A DNA stretch of 64,000 nt from a bacterium (GTDB taxonomy: Bacteria > Zhuqueibacterota > Zhuqueibacteria > Oleimicrobiales > Geothermoviventaceae), in contig JAPWUV010000001.1 of assembly GCA_028275345.1 (NCBI GenBank), forward strand, positions 601,661-665,660, in the 5' to 3' direction. The notes under the pieces are model-generated. The model saw only the letters and a list, made by a program, of their open reading frames with translations. It did no database searches and was not told where the DNA came from. Positions 19,696 to 27,223 of this stretch are shown here, piece after piece; position 1 is the stretch's first letter; every line of letters begins with the position of its first letter. A program made the position numbers and the translations under genes.

Positions 19696-21231
19696 CTACG
19701 CTCCCGCGATTCTCCGTCGCAAGGCAAGCTGGACTTCTTCGTCCGCGGTGAGCTGGTACACCAAGCCGCGCAGCCGCTCCTGTGGATGGGGCTCGGTGAA
19801 GAGGCTCACGCCTGCCGTCACAAGCAGCGATACGAGGAAAGACCACCACGAGATGTACAGGAACGGATCCGAAATCGAGAACAGTCCCGAGCGGAACGCG
19901 AAGAGAAGGGTCGAAGTTGCGATTCCGGTGAGAAGACCCGCTGTGCCCCCCGCCGCGGTGGCGCGTTTCCAAAACATCCCCAGCACGAGAATGGCCAGCG
20001 TCGGGCCTTGGATGATGGAGAGGAGCGTCTGCACGTACACGTACATGCCCGGAAACTGCTGAGTCAGTGGAGCGGAGATGACGCCGACGAGGAGGATGAC
20101 CAGCGTCGTCAGGCGACCCACCCGCAGGTAGTGCTTGTCGCTTGCCTTTCGAACCAGGAAGCGCTCGTAGATATCCTTCGTGAACAAGGTGGCGGCCGAA
20201 TTCAGGGCCGAGTCCACGCTGCTCATCAGCGCGGCCAGAAAGCCTGCGAAGACCAGGCCCGTCAGTCCAGGCGGTAGGAGTCGGTGGATCAGCATCGGGA
20301 ATGCCTGGTCGCCATCCCCGATTTCGGGGAACAGGGCGAGCGCGATCAGACCGGGCGTGACCACTAAGACCGGGATGAAGAGCTTCAGCAGGGAGCCGAA
20401 GATCATGCTCGCCTTCGCATGCCATTCGTCCTGGGCGCCCAGCGCGCGCTGGACGATCGTCTGGTTGCCGATCCAGTACGCATTGGCCAGCACGAAGGTC
20501 AGGCCGAACAGGATGCCCGTCCAGGGATACGGGGTCCCCGCGTCGGGCGGCAGGAACATCTGGAAATGTCGTTCGTACTGCGGGCCCAAGCCGTGAATCT
20601 TGTCCACCAGACCCGACCAGCCGCCGACCTCGTGAAGCCCAAGGGCAATGACGGCGAATCCCCCCACGTACATGATCACCAGCTGGATCACGTCCGTCAT
20701 CACCACCGCCGAGAGACCGCCGCTGACGGTGTACACGCCCACCACGAAAGCCGTGATGAGGATCGAGAACGCGATGGGCCAGCCCATGAGCGTGTGGAGC
20801 AGCAGGGCCGAGGCCCAAAACATGATTCCCAGATCCAGGGCAATGAAAAGCACCCAAACCCCCGCCTCAAGGGTTCGCACCGCCACGTTGTAGCGGCGCT
20901 CCAGGTACTCCGGAATCGTGTACACTCCTGCGCGCCAGTAGTAGGGGATGAAGATGAAGGCGGCGATCAGCATGCCCGGGATGGTGCCTAGCCAGTCGAA
21001 GTTAGCCACGGCGATCCCGAAGCGGTAAGCCTGGCCGGCAACGCCTACGAAATCCACGGCGCCGATGTCCGTGACCACCAGCGACATCCCGATGGCCCAG
21101 AAGGGGAGGGCGCGTGCTGCCAGGAAATAGTCCCGCGAGCTGTGCACGTACTTGCGAAAGAAGGCGCCGAGGAGCAGCATCCCCACCAAATACAGGATCA
21201 CCGTTACGGCATCGATGATGCTGAGTCCCAT
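19696..21231 (-). CDS. Sodium:solute symporter (SSS family)
   Basis: A 511-residue polytopic transporter. SSS features are SSRDYFLAARALPFWAIGMS, IPEYLERRYN, TDVIQLVIMYVGG and LMSSVDSALNSAATLFTKDI, where Ser residues line the second sodium site. It is the first gene of a nine-gene minus-strand operon with a Gfo/Idh oxidoreductase and two isomerases, so sugar, polyol or a sugar acid is the likely solute. A good promoter lies 128 bases upstream (21359-21387). Confidence 0.92.
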   Translation of the reverse strand: MGLSIIDAVTVILYLVGMLLLGAFFRKYVHSSRDYFLAARALPFWAIGMSLVVTDIGAVDFVGVAGQAYRFGIAVANFDWLGTIPGMLIAAFIFIPYYWRAGVYTIPEYLERRYNVAVRTLEAGVWVLFIALDLGIMFWASALLLHTLMGWPIAFSILITAFVVGVYTVSGGLSAVVMTDVIQLVIMYVGGFAVIALGLHEVGGWSGLVDKIHGLGPQYERHFQMFLPPDAGTPYPWTGILFGLTFVLANAYWIGNQTIVQRALGAQDEWHAKASMIFGSLLKLFIPVLVVTPGLIALALFPEIGDGDQAFPMLIHRLLPPGLTGLVFAGFLAALMSSVDSALNSAATLFTKDIYERFLVRKASDKHYLRVGRLTTLVILLVGVISAPLTQQFPGMYVYVQTLLSIIQGPTLAILVLGMFWKRATAAGGTAGLLTGIATSTLLFAFRSGLFSISDPFLYISWWSFLVSLLVTAGVSLFTEPHPQERLRGLVYQLTADEEVQLALRRRIAGA

Positions 21232-21358
21232 CGGTCCTTCTCATCCCCTTCGGCCCGCCCCGTCAACCCCCGTAGGCACTTGCACGCAAGGCCGGAGCGC
21301 CATCGGTAGATCCAAGATTTTCAAGGCAGATGCGGAGTTCTGCGCAAGACTCGCGGCG

Positions 21359-21387
21359 AATATAAGTAAATCCTGCCCCGCCGTCAA
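21359..21387 (-). promoter_or_regulatory. Promoter of the symporter operon
   Basis: On the minus strand TTGACG (21387-21382), a 17-base spacer and TATATT (21364-21359). Transcription would begin near 21352, giving a leader of about 120 bases. Confidence 0.75.
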
Positions 21388-21465
21388 GCAGGATCGCTTG
21401 CCCCCAAGGCGGGTGCCGTGGAATTCGCCTCGCGGACCCGCACCGAGACGGATTTTCCCAGCTAG

Positions 21466-21482
21466 TGGTCAGATTCTGACCA
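21466..21482. promoter_or_regulatory. Operator-like palindrome
   Basis: TGGTCAG-ATT-CTGACCA is a perfect 7-base inverted repeat with a three-base centre in the divergent region. It overlaps a CATAAT hexamer on the plus strand (21481-21486). It could be a regulator site for the ParA cluster or the symporter operon. Confidence 0.35.
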
Positions 21483-21572
21483 TAATCGGCTCCCTGGATT
21501 TGGACGCGCACGACGTTCTCCTGCGATGGACCTGCTCAATCCCTCGCGGGAACCGTTGCTGGGCCCGAAAGC

Positions 21573-21836
21573 ATGGCGGACGCGGGGGAAGAGCCAGAAG
21601 CCTTCGGCGGTAAAGAACATGCGGGCCCGGCCGATGAAATGTGTGGAGCCTTGCTCCAGAGGGACCGTGGCATGTGGGTTGCTCAGCCGGTTCGGGTGCC
21701 ACGGGAAGAAGAGCCAAGGAATTGCAAGAATTGCCGTCCTCAATTTCGCTACGGTGAGTGGTGCGCCAGGGTTCGTGCTTTGTGGCGGGGGATGGTCGCG
21801 TACGGAGCACAAGTTGGGAGCGTGATCGATGGGTGA
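21573..21836 (+). CDS. Small hypothetical protein with CxxC motif upstream of parA
   Basis: An 87-residue frame that runs eight bases into the parA gene. The N-terminal half is acidic and polar; the C-terminal half has RNCKNCRPQFRYGEWC, in which three Cys could bind a metal, followed by a basic-aromatic stretch. Codon use looks like the neighbouring genes (many GAG, GCG and CGG codons). The ribosome site before the ATG at 21573 is weak and no family is recognised, so it may be an accidental frame. Confidence 0.4.
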   Translation: MADAGEEPEAFGGKEHAGPADEMCGALLQRDRGMWVAQPVRVPREEEPRNCKNCRPQFRYGEWCARVRALWRGMVAYGAQVGSVIDG

Positions 21837-22653
21837 GGTGATCGCAGTCGCCAGCCAGAAGGGCGGTGTCGGAAAAACGACCACGGTGGTCAATCTGGGA
21901 GCGAGTCTGGCTGAGTTGGGCAAACGCGTTCTTCTGGTCGACGTGGATCCGCAGGGCAGTGTCGCCACCAGTTTCGGGATGAGCCGCTATGACGTGCGCG
22001 CGGGAATCCTGGAAGTGTTCACCCAGGACCTTCCCATTCGCGAGGCGATCCACCGGACGGAGATCGAAGGCCTGGACATTGTCCCGTCCAATGTGTGGTC
22101 CGATGAAGAGGAGAAGAGAAACCTCATGGGGGCGGCGGCGGAATCCAAACTGAGGCAGGCGTTGAAGCCTGTGCGGGACGAATACGACTTCATCCTGATC
22201 GATTGTCCGCCGAACCTCGGAAACCTCACCTTCAATGCGCTCATCGCCGCCGACTCCGTCCTGGTGCCGGTGCAGTGCGAGTACTACGCGCTGAAGGCGC
22301 TGGGGCGCTTCATCAAGGTGATCCGATCCGTCAAGGCCCAGCACAATCCGTCGCTTCGCTACCGCGGCTTCCTGCTGACCATGGTGGACCTCCGGAGCAA
22401 CTTGGCCCGGCGCGTAATGGAGAAAGTGCGCTACACCCTTCAGGACCTCGTGTTGGACACGATCATCCCCCGGAATGTGCGGCTGGCGGAGGTTCCCTAC
22501 TACGGCAAGCCGGCGGTCCTGTTCGACCGTTCCGCCAAGGGGGTAGCTGCCTATGCGCGGCTGGCGAAGGAGCTTTTGTACGGCAGCACGGGGCAGGCCT
22601 TCGAGAGGGCGGAGGTGGAGGAGGGAGCAGGTGTAGAAGCCCAGGTGGCATGA
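21829..22653 (+). CDS. parA: ParA/MinD-family ATPase
   Basis: A 274-residue ATPase of the ParA/Soj type. The deviant Walker A is VASQKGGVGKTTTVVNLG (residues 7-24, with the signature Lys in KGGVGKT). Switch I is VDVDPQGS, and Walker B is DFILIDCPPNLG. Such proteins bind DNA or membrane as ATP dimers and position cargo. No ParB gene is adjacent. The following genes encode a lytic transglycosylase, HPt-like proteins and an FtsZ relative, so it may position a cell-surface or division-like complex rather than segregate DNA. A GGGAG site lies eight bases before the ATG. Confidence 0.92.
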   Translation: MGEVIAVASQKGGVGKTTTVVNLGASLAELGKRVLLVDVDPQGSVATSFGMSRYDVRAGILEVFTQDLPIREAIHRTEIEGLDIVPSNVWSDEEEKRNLMGAAAESKLRQALKPVRDEYDFILIDCPPNLGNLTFNALIAADSVLVPVQCEYYALKALGRFIKVIRSVKAQHNPSLRYRGFLLTMVDLRSNLARRVMEKVRYTLQDLVLDTIIPRNVRLAEVPYYGKPAVLFDRSAKGVAAYARLAKELLYGSTGQAFERAEVEEGAGVEAQVA

Positions 22654-22702
22654 GGTTCCTCATGCAGCAACCGAGCCCGGAAACCAATTAGGGAGGATCT
22701 CC

Positions 22703-23422
22703 ATGACACGGCAGGACGCTGTGCGACGGAGGAGGGAGGAGGATCGGGTCCGGCTGGCCATCCTCGTCGTGCTCACCATCGTCACCCCCATCCTCGGGTT
22801 CAGCTTCACCTTCCGTGGAGTCCGAGAGCAAGACCAGGCGGAGGAGCGCCTGAGGCAGCTGGAGTGCTCTGTCCGGACGCTGCGCGCCGCTGTGGATGTG
22901 GAGAATTTCCGGCAACAGACCGTGCGGCGGGTGGTTGGCATCATCAATCGCTACAATCCCGAGCTTCCGGAAGAGACGAAGCTCGACGTTGCCCGCACCA
23001 TCTTCGATATGAGCCTCAGGTACTCGAATCTGAGCGTGGATCTCATTTGTGCCACCATCACCCAAGAGAGCCTGTGGCGACCGGACGCGGTCTCCCACGC
23101 CGGAGCCATGGGTCTCATGCAAATCATGCCCCTCACCGGCTGCATCCTGGCGCAGGCCGAAGGGCTGGACTGGTCGCGGCCGGAGGAGTTTCTGTTCGAT
23201 CCGATCATCAGCGTGAGGCTCGGCTGCCGTTACCTTTCCGCGTTGATCGAGCTGTACGGCATCGACGGCGGCCTGGCTGCTTACAACTCCGGCGAGAGAA
23301 GGGCAGCCCTTTGGTTGGCCTGCAATCGCGATTTCCGGGTGCTCCGGGAAGAGACGCGGAACTACATCCCTTCGGTGCTCGAGCTACTCAAACGCTTCGA
23401 GAGCGAAGCGGGTCTCATGTGA
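22703..23422 (+). CDS. Membrane-anchored lytic transglycosylase (SLT domain)
   Basis: A 239-residue protein with a single N-terminal membrane anchor (RLAILVVLTIVTPILGFSF, about 17-35), a short coiled linker and a lysozyme-like SLT domain (about 75-239). The catalytic motif is ATITQESLWRPDA with Glu as the acid, followed by HAGAMGLMQIMP and, later, LAAYNSG. It cleaves peptidoglycan glycan strands in the periplasm. GGGAGG stands six bases upstream of the ATG. Placement between parA and the HPt/FtsZ genes suggests that wall opening is part of the job of this cluster. Confidence 0.9.
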   Translation: MTRQDAVRRRREEDRVRLAILVVLTIVTPILGFSFTFRGVREQDQAEERLRQLECSVRTLRAAVDVENFRQQTVRRVVGIINRYNPELPEETKLDVARTIFDMSLRYSNLSVDLICATITQESLWRPDAVSHAGAMGLMQIMPLTGCILAQAEGLDWSRPEEFLFDPIISVRLGCRYLSALIELYGIDGGLAAYNSGERRAALWLACNRDFRVLREETRNYIPSVLELLKRFESEAGLM

Positions 23423-23429
23423 TGCGCGG

Positions 23430-25328
23430 ATGACTGAGAGAGGGGATGACCAGAGGCGTCCGATGCCACGGAAACACGACGGAGAGGCTGGGTTCGAAAG
23501 GGAGCTTATTCGTCGCTTCTACAGTGCGCGCAGCTACTTCTTCCTCTGTCTGAGCGAGCATCTCGGAGAGGAACTCCCTCCGGAGGGCCCAGGGAGCGAG
23601 GAAGCGTACGGCCTTGTGGCAGCCTTGCTGGATCGGCTCCAGGCCTCCGACGACCCGCGGGCGGAGCTTGAAAGCCTGGCGGAGATCCCCGAGATCCGCG
23701 AGTACAACGAGGCCCTGGATCGGCAGGTCCAGCTTCTAGAGAGCAAGCCCATGGCGGCGGAAGAGCTCAAGCCGGCCATCGAAGGCCTGGCTGTCCATTT
23801 CCTCCGGGCCATCCTTTCCGCCTTGCGCAGTCCGAAGGGAAGAGACCTCCTCCTTCGCTACCTCGGGGTGCTCGAAGGGCCTCCGGCTGCCCTCGCGGAG
23901 GGGAAGCGGGGCGGATCGCAAGTCCGTTTCGCGGAAACCGACTTCCTTGAGGAGCATTTCCGCCGCATCGTGAACGAGCAGCTGGCGCAGACTCGGGACG
24001 ACGGGACCCGACCCGCGACAGGAAAGCTGGAGCCGCTCTACCGCGCGTTTGCGGCCCTGCGCGAGGCAGCCATGATCCATGGCGATGAGGAGATCGAGGC
24101 CCTATCCTTCAAGATGGCGGAGCTGCTCCGTCGGGCCAGTGCGAGCCGCGTTCCAAAGGGACACGTGCTGCGACTCGCCCAGCGCACAATCGCCATGGTG
24201 AAGCAGCTTTCCGGTCGTGGCGCAAGGTCTGGAGAAGACCTCCGCGCACTCCTGGCCGATCTTCAAGCGGCCCTGCAGGGGGATTTCCGCTCAGCCGAGA
24301 GGCAACCCCACAGGGGCTCGCCGCAGCCCCTGCGAGAGGTAGAGCCGTCCCCACCGGCGCCGGAGGTGCAGACGGTCGCCACGAGCCCCCTGCCCGAGGA
24401 AGAGCCGGCGGAATCGTCAGATATCGGCCGGAGCCCAGAGCCCTCGCTCGTGGCGGGAGACGCTGAAGCCTCCATGGCCGAGGGCAGGGAAGTGGATCTC
24501 ACTGCCTTCATTGGCATCGAGGAATTGTTGGATCTCGACGAGGCCAGTCCGGATTCGACGACCGTGGGTGAGGTTGAGGCGTTGGCCGCCGGGCTTCAGG
24601 ACGAAGGCGATCACGTTCCCGCAGCGGCAAGCGAGGTGGAGCCTCCGCCCTTCAAATTGCCGGGTGAGGACGATGAGGAGCTCCGCGCGCTGATCCAGGA
24701 GGTACGGGCGCACTCCTGGAAGGCGGCCAGGCAAGCGGAGCCGGATTATTCATGGGAGCGCCTGGAAAGCGAGGAGCCGAGGAGTGCGGTCCGAGCCCCG
24801 AAAACGCCCGCGCAAAGCAAGCGCTCAGCTCCCTACGGTGAATTCCAAGCGGATGCTTCCTTGTACCTGGGGGTGATGGAGAGCGCATTGGCCCTGCTTC
24901 AGGCCGATCCGAGTTCGGAGACGGCTCTCGAAGACCTCGAAGAAGCGACGCAGAGGATGAAGGAGATCCTCCGGAGACTCGGCGACAATCGCTTGTGGAC
25001 GCTAGCCTCGGCCCTCGGAGGCGCAGTAGGCCGTGCCCGTAGGCAGGCCGGAATGGTGGATCGCTCCCTGCTTCGGGCGGCGGAGGCGGCTACGCGACTC
25101 CTTTCGGTTGGGCCCGCTCAACCGCTGGACGGGGAGCTCAACGCGATTGTGTCCGAGCTAGTGCGATGGCAGGCGATCGCAAAGACAAGGGATTGCGCGG
25201 ACCCGTGGTCATCTCCGGAAAGATCAACCGTTGCACAGGATGTCGCTCCCGAAGGCCGTCCCCAGTTTCGGCTCCGGAGTAGACTGGCTCCCGGGGAAAT
25301 GGACGACGGCACGGGGCAAGTGGTGTGA
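23430..25328 (+). CDS. HPt-like helical scaffold protein
   Basis: A 632-residue, mostly acidic and helical cytoplasmic protein with no recognised enzyme domain. An N-terminal helical block (1-140) is followed by a bundle at about 170-280 with the stretch LREAAMIHGDEEIEALSFKM. A long Pro/Glu-rich linker (about 290-440) comes next, and a last helical bundle (about 470-600) contains RMKEILRRLGDNRLWTLASA. The AMIHG-x-E-x-IE motif recurs in the protein encoded at 27224-28525 and looks like a histidine phosphotransfer (HPt) domain core, with a His that could be phosphorylated. It lies seven bases after the transglycosylase gene, with a weak ribosome site, so it is probably coupled. It may be a scaffold or phosphorelay member for the FtsZ-like neighbour. 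Confidence 0.7.
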   Translation: MTERGDDQRRPMPRKHDGEAGFERELIRRFYSARSYFFLCLSEHLGEELPPEGPGSEEAYGLVAALLDRLQASDDPRAELESLAEIPEIREYNEALDRQVQLLESKPMAAEELKPAIEGLAVHFLRAILSALRSPKGRDLLLRYLGVLEGPPAALAEGKRGGSQVRFAETDFLEEHFRRIVNEQLAQTRDDGTRPATGKLEPLYRAFAALREAAMIHGDEEIEALSFKMAELLRRASASRVPKGHVLRLAQRTIAMVKQLSGRGARSGEDLRALLADLQAALQGDFRSAERQPHRGSPQPLREVEPSPPAPEVQTVATSPLPEEEPAESSDIGRSPEPSLVAGDAEASMAEGREVDLTAFIGIEELLDLDEASPDSTTVGEVEALAAGLQDEGDHVPAAASEVEPPPFKLPGEDDEELRALIQEVRAHSWKAARQAEPDYSWERLESEEPRSAVRAPKTPAQSKRSAPYGEFQADASLYLGVMESALALLQADPSSETALEDLEEATQRMKEILRRLGDNRLWTLASALGGAVGRARRQAGMVDRSLLRAAEAATRLLSVGPAQPLDGELNAIVSELVRWQAIAKTRDCADPWSSPERSTVAQDVAPEGRPQFRLRSRLAPGEMDDGTGQVV

Positions 25329-25382
25329 ATTTCGCCGTGGAGGCCTCTCCGGTCCCAGGACGGCGCATTTGGGGAGGCAAGG

Positions 25383-27089
25383 ATGGATAGGATTGTGAAG
25401 GACGCGCTCCAGTCCCCTGCGGCACGGAATCCCGCACGTACGGAGAAGCAGCAGGACGGAGCTGGGGAGGCGGTGCAGGATCATGAGCTCCAGCGGATCC
25501 TGAGTCAGTGCCAGACGCGGATCCGAGTGGTCGGCACCGGGGGTGCGGGCAACAACACGCTCACCCGTCTGAGCGAAGTGGGGGTGCGGGGGCTGGAGAG
25601 TATCGCGGTGAACACGGACGCCCAGGATCTGCTGGCGGCCCGGGCCGATCGCAAGATTCTGATTGGCCGCAAACTGACTGGAGGGCTCGGCGCCGGAAGT
25701 GACCCTCGCATCGGCGAGGAGGCTGCCCGGGAGTCCGTGGAGGAGCTCCGCCGCGCCTTGGAAGGGAGCGACATGGTGTTCATCACCTGCGGCCTCGGAG
25801 GTGGAACAGGAACCGGCTCGGCTCCCATCATCGCCGAGGTAGCTCGTTCCTGCAAGGCGCTGACCATCGCCGTGGTCACGCTCCCCTTCACCGAGGAGGG
25901 GGTTGTACGCTGGGAAAATGCGCGGCGGGGCTTAGAGAAACTCAAGAAGAACGCGGACACGGTGATCGTGATTCAAAACGACCGCCTGCTCGACATTGTA
26001 CCGGATCTTCCCCTGACGGCGGCCTTCCGCGTCGCGGACGAGATTCTGATGAACGCCGTTCGGGGCATCACCGAGCTGATCACGCAGAAGGGACTGGTGA
26101 ATCTCGACTTCGCCGATGTACGGACGGTGATGCGGGAAGGCGGCACGGCCATGATCGGTCTCGGGGAGAGCAGCGGACCGAACCGCGCCGCCGAAGCCGT
26201 CGAGAGAGCTCTCCGGAACCCGCTTCTCGACGTCGACATCACCGGCGCGACGAGCGCTCTGGTGAATGTCACCGGCGGACCGGACATGACCCTCAAAGAG
26301 GCCAAGGAGGTGATGCGCGGCGTGGCCGAGCGGCTCGACCCGAACGCCCACATCATCTGGGGCGCGCGCATCGACGAGTCCCTCGGCGACGGGCTGCGGG
26401 TCATGGTGATCGCCACTGGCCTGCGGAGCCAGGGGAAGACGCCGGAAGAAGTGGAGCAAGCCCTCAAGGAGATCGAAATCACGGCGCTGGCCGATTTCGA
26501 CGTCAAAGACCCCTTGCTCGGGGAAGAAAGCCTGGAAGCGGAGCCTGAGGAAGCTGCCGGGGAGCGACGGGCGGCCCGCGTCTTCGATGAGATCTTCGCC
26601 GAGGAATGTCGCGGCGACATCGAACTCCTGCGCCAGGCGGTGCTTCGACTGAACGTCGGGCTCAACGACCCAAGCATCCTTCGAACCCTGCGCACAGCCT
26701 GCTCCAACCTTGGCCACACGTCCGCGCTTTTCGAGCAGAAAGAGATGGAGCGGCTCTTTGCGGCCACGACCGATGTCATCGATGCCGCGCTCGAGGGCCG
26801 CTATTCCTTCTCTCACGGTTTGGTGAAGCTGTTTCAGGAGATACCGGAAGCGGCCTCCTCCGCCACCGCTGGGGAAAGAGGGGCTCTCCGGAACGTGAAA
26901 CTGCTGACTCGCAAGATGGAAGGCCTGCTGAGGGCTATCAGTCAGGCAGGAGAAGCCGGCGCGGAAGACGGCGGCCAGGCCAAGACAGAGGAGGAAAAGG
27001 GCGAGGATGTGCCTCCTCCTCCCGACTACAGCAGCGAAGAGGACGCCGTTCGCTACATCATGAAGCTGTTTGACCGGCGATCGCAATGA
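25383..27089 (+). CDS. FtsZ-family GTPase fused to a C-terminal helical (HPt-like) domain
   Basis: A 568-residue tubulin/FtsZ protein, much longer than ordinary FtsZ (about 350-400). Residues 45-350 hold a complete GTPase: GTGGAGNNTL (51-60), NTDAQ (77-81), the tubulin signature GGGTGTG (139-145) and the T7 loop LVNLDFADVRTVM with the catalytic Asn240, Asp242 and Asp245. It should therefore polymerise and hydrolyse GTP. The usual C-terminal peptide that binds FtsA or ZipA is absent. Instead, residues 395-520 form a helical domain (TACSNLGHTSALFEQKEMER) resembling the HPt-like bundles of both flanking proteins, followed by an acidic, Pro-rich linker and a short helix (AVRYIMKLF). GGGGAGG precedes the ATG. 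It is not in a dcw cluster, so it is probably a specialised paralogue. Confidence 0.9.
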   Translation: MDRIVKDALQSPAARNPARTEKQQDGAGEAVQDHELQRILSQCQTRIRVVGTGGAGNNTLTRLSEVGVRGLESIAVNTDAQDLLAARADRKILIGRKLTGGLGAGSDPRIGEEAARESVEELRRALEGSDMVFITCGLGGGTGTGSAPIIAEVARSCKALTIAVVTLPFTEEGVVRWENARRGLEKLKKNADTVIVIQNDRLLDIVPDLPLTAAFRVADEILMNAVRGITELITQKGLVNLDFADVRTVMREGGTAMIGLGESSGPNRAAEAVERALRNPLLDVDITGATSALVNVTGGPDMTLKEAKEVMRGVAERLDPNAHIIWGARIDESLGDGLRVMVIATGLRSQGKTPEEVEQALKEIEITALADFDVKDPLLGEESLEAEPEEAAGERRAARVFDEIFAEECRGDIELLRQAVLRLNVGLNDPSILRTLRTACSNLGHTSALFEQKEMERLFAATTDVIDAALEGRYSFSHGLVKLFQEIPEAASSATAGERGALRNVKLLTRKMEGLLRAISQAGEAGAEDGGQAKTEEEKGEDVPPPPDYSSEEDAVRYIMKLFDRRSQ

Positions 27090-27217
27090 CGGAATGGGAT
27101 GAATCCAGCGTACGCCGCAAAAGGCGTGTGCGGAGGCGATCGTGGCGATGCGGAGGGCCGTCAGCGCAGAAAGGGAGTTCGCGTCCGTACCGGACCGAGT
27201 GGTCACAGGCGAGGTGA
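27086..27217 (+). CDS. Arginine-rich 43-residue peptide (putative)
   Basis: A small frame that overlaps the stop of the FtsZ-like gene as ATGA and ends six bases before the ATG of the next gene. The peptide starts MTEWDESSVRRKRRVRRRSW and is strongly basic. Its exact fit between two co-directional genes argues for translation, but its length and composition leave it uncertain. No family is recognised. Confidence 0.4.
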   Translation: MTEWDESSVRRKRRVRRRSWRCGGPSAQKGSSRPYRTEWSQAR

Positions 27218-27223
27218 GAACGG

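Larger units (their letters stand above)
21232..21572. other. Divergent intergenic region upstream of the symporter operon
   Basis: This 341-base region holds the minus-strand promoter at 21359-21387 and the palindrome at 21466-21482. No other gene or repeat is seen. Confidence 0.55.

Noticed and set aside
19295-20857. A 520-codon minus-strand frame over the symporter gene in another register
   Set aside because: It overlaps the clear SSS symporter in a different frame and translates to low-complexity His/Arg/Gly sequence.
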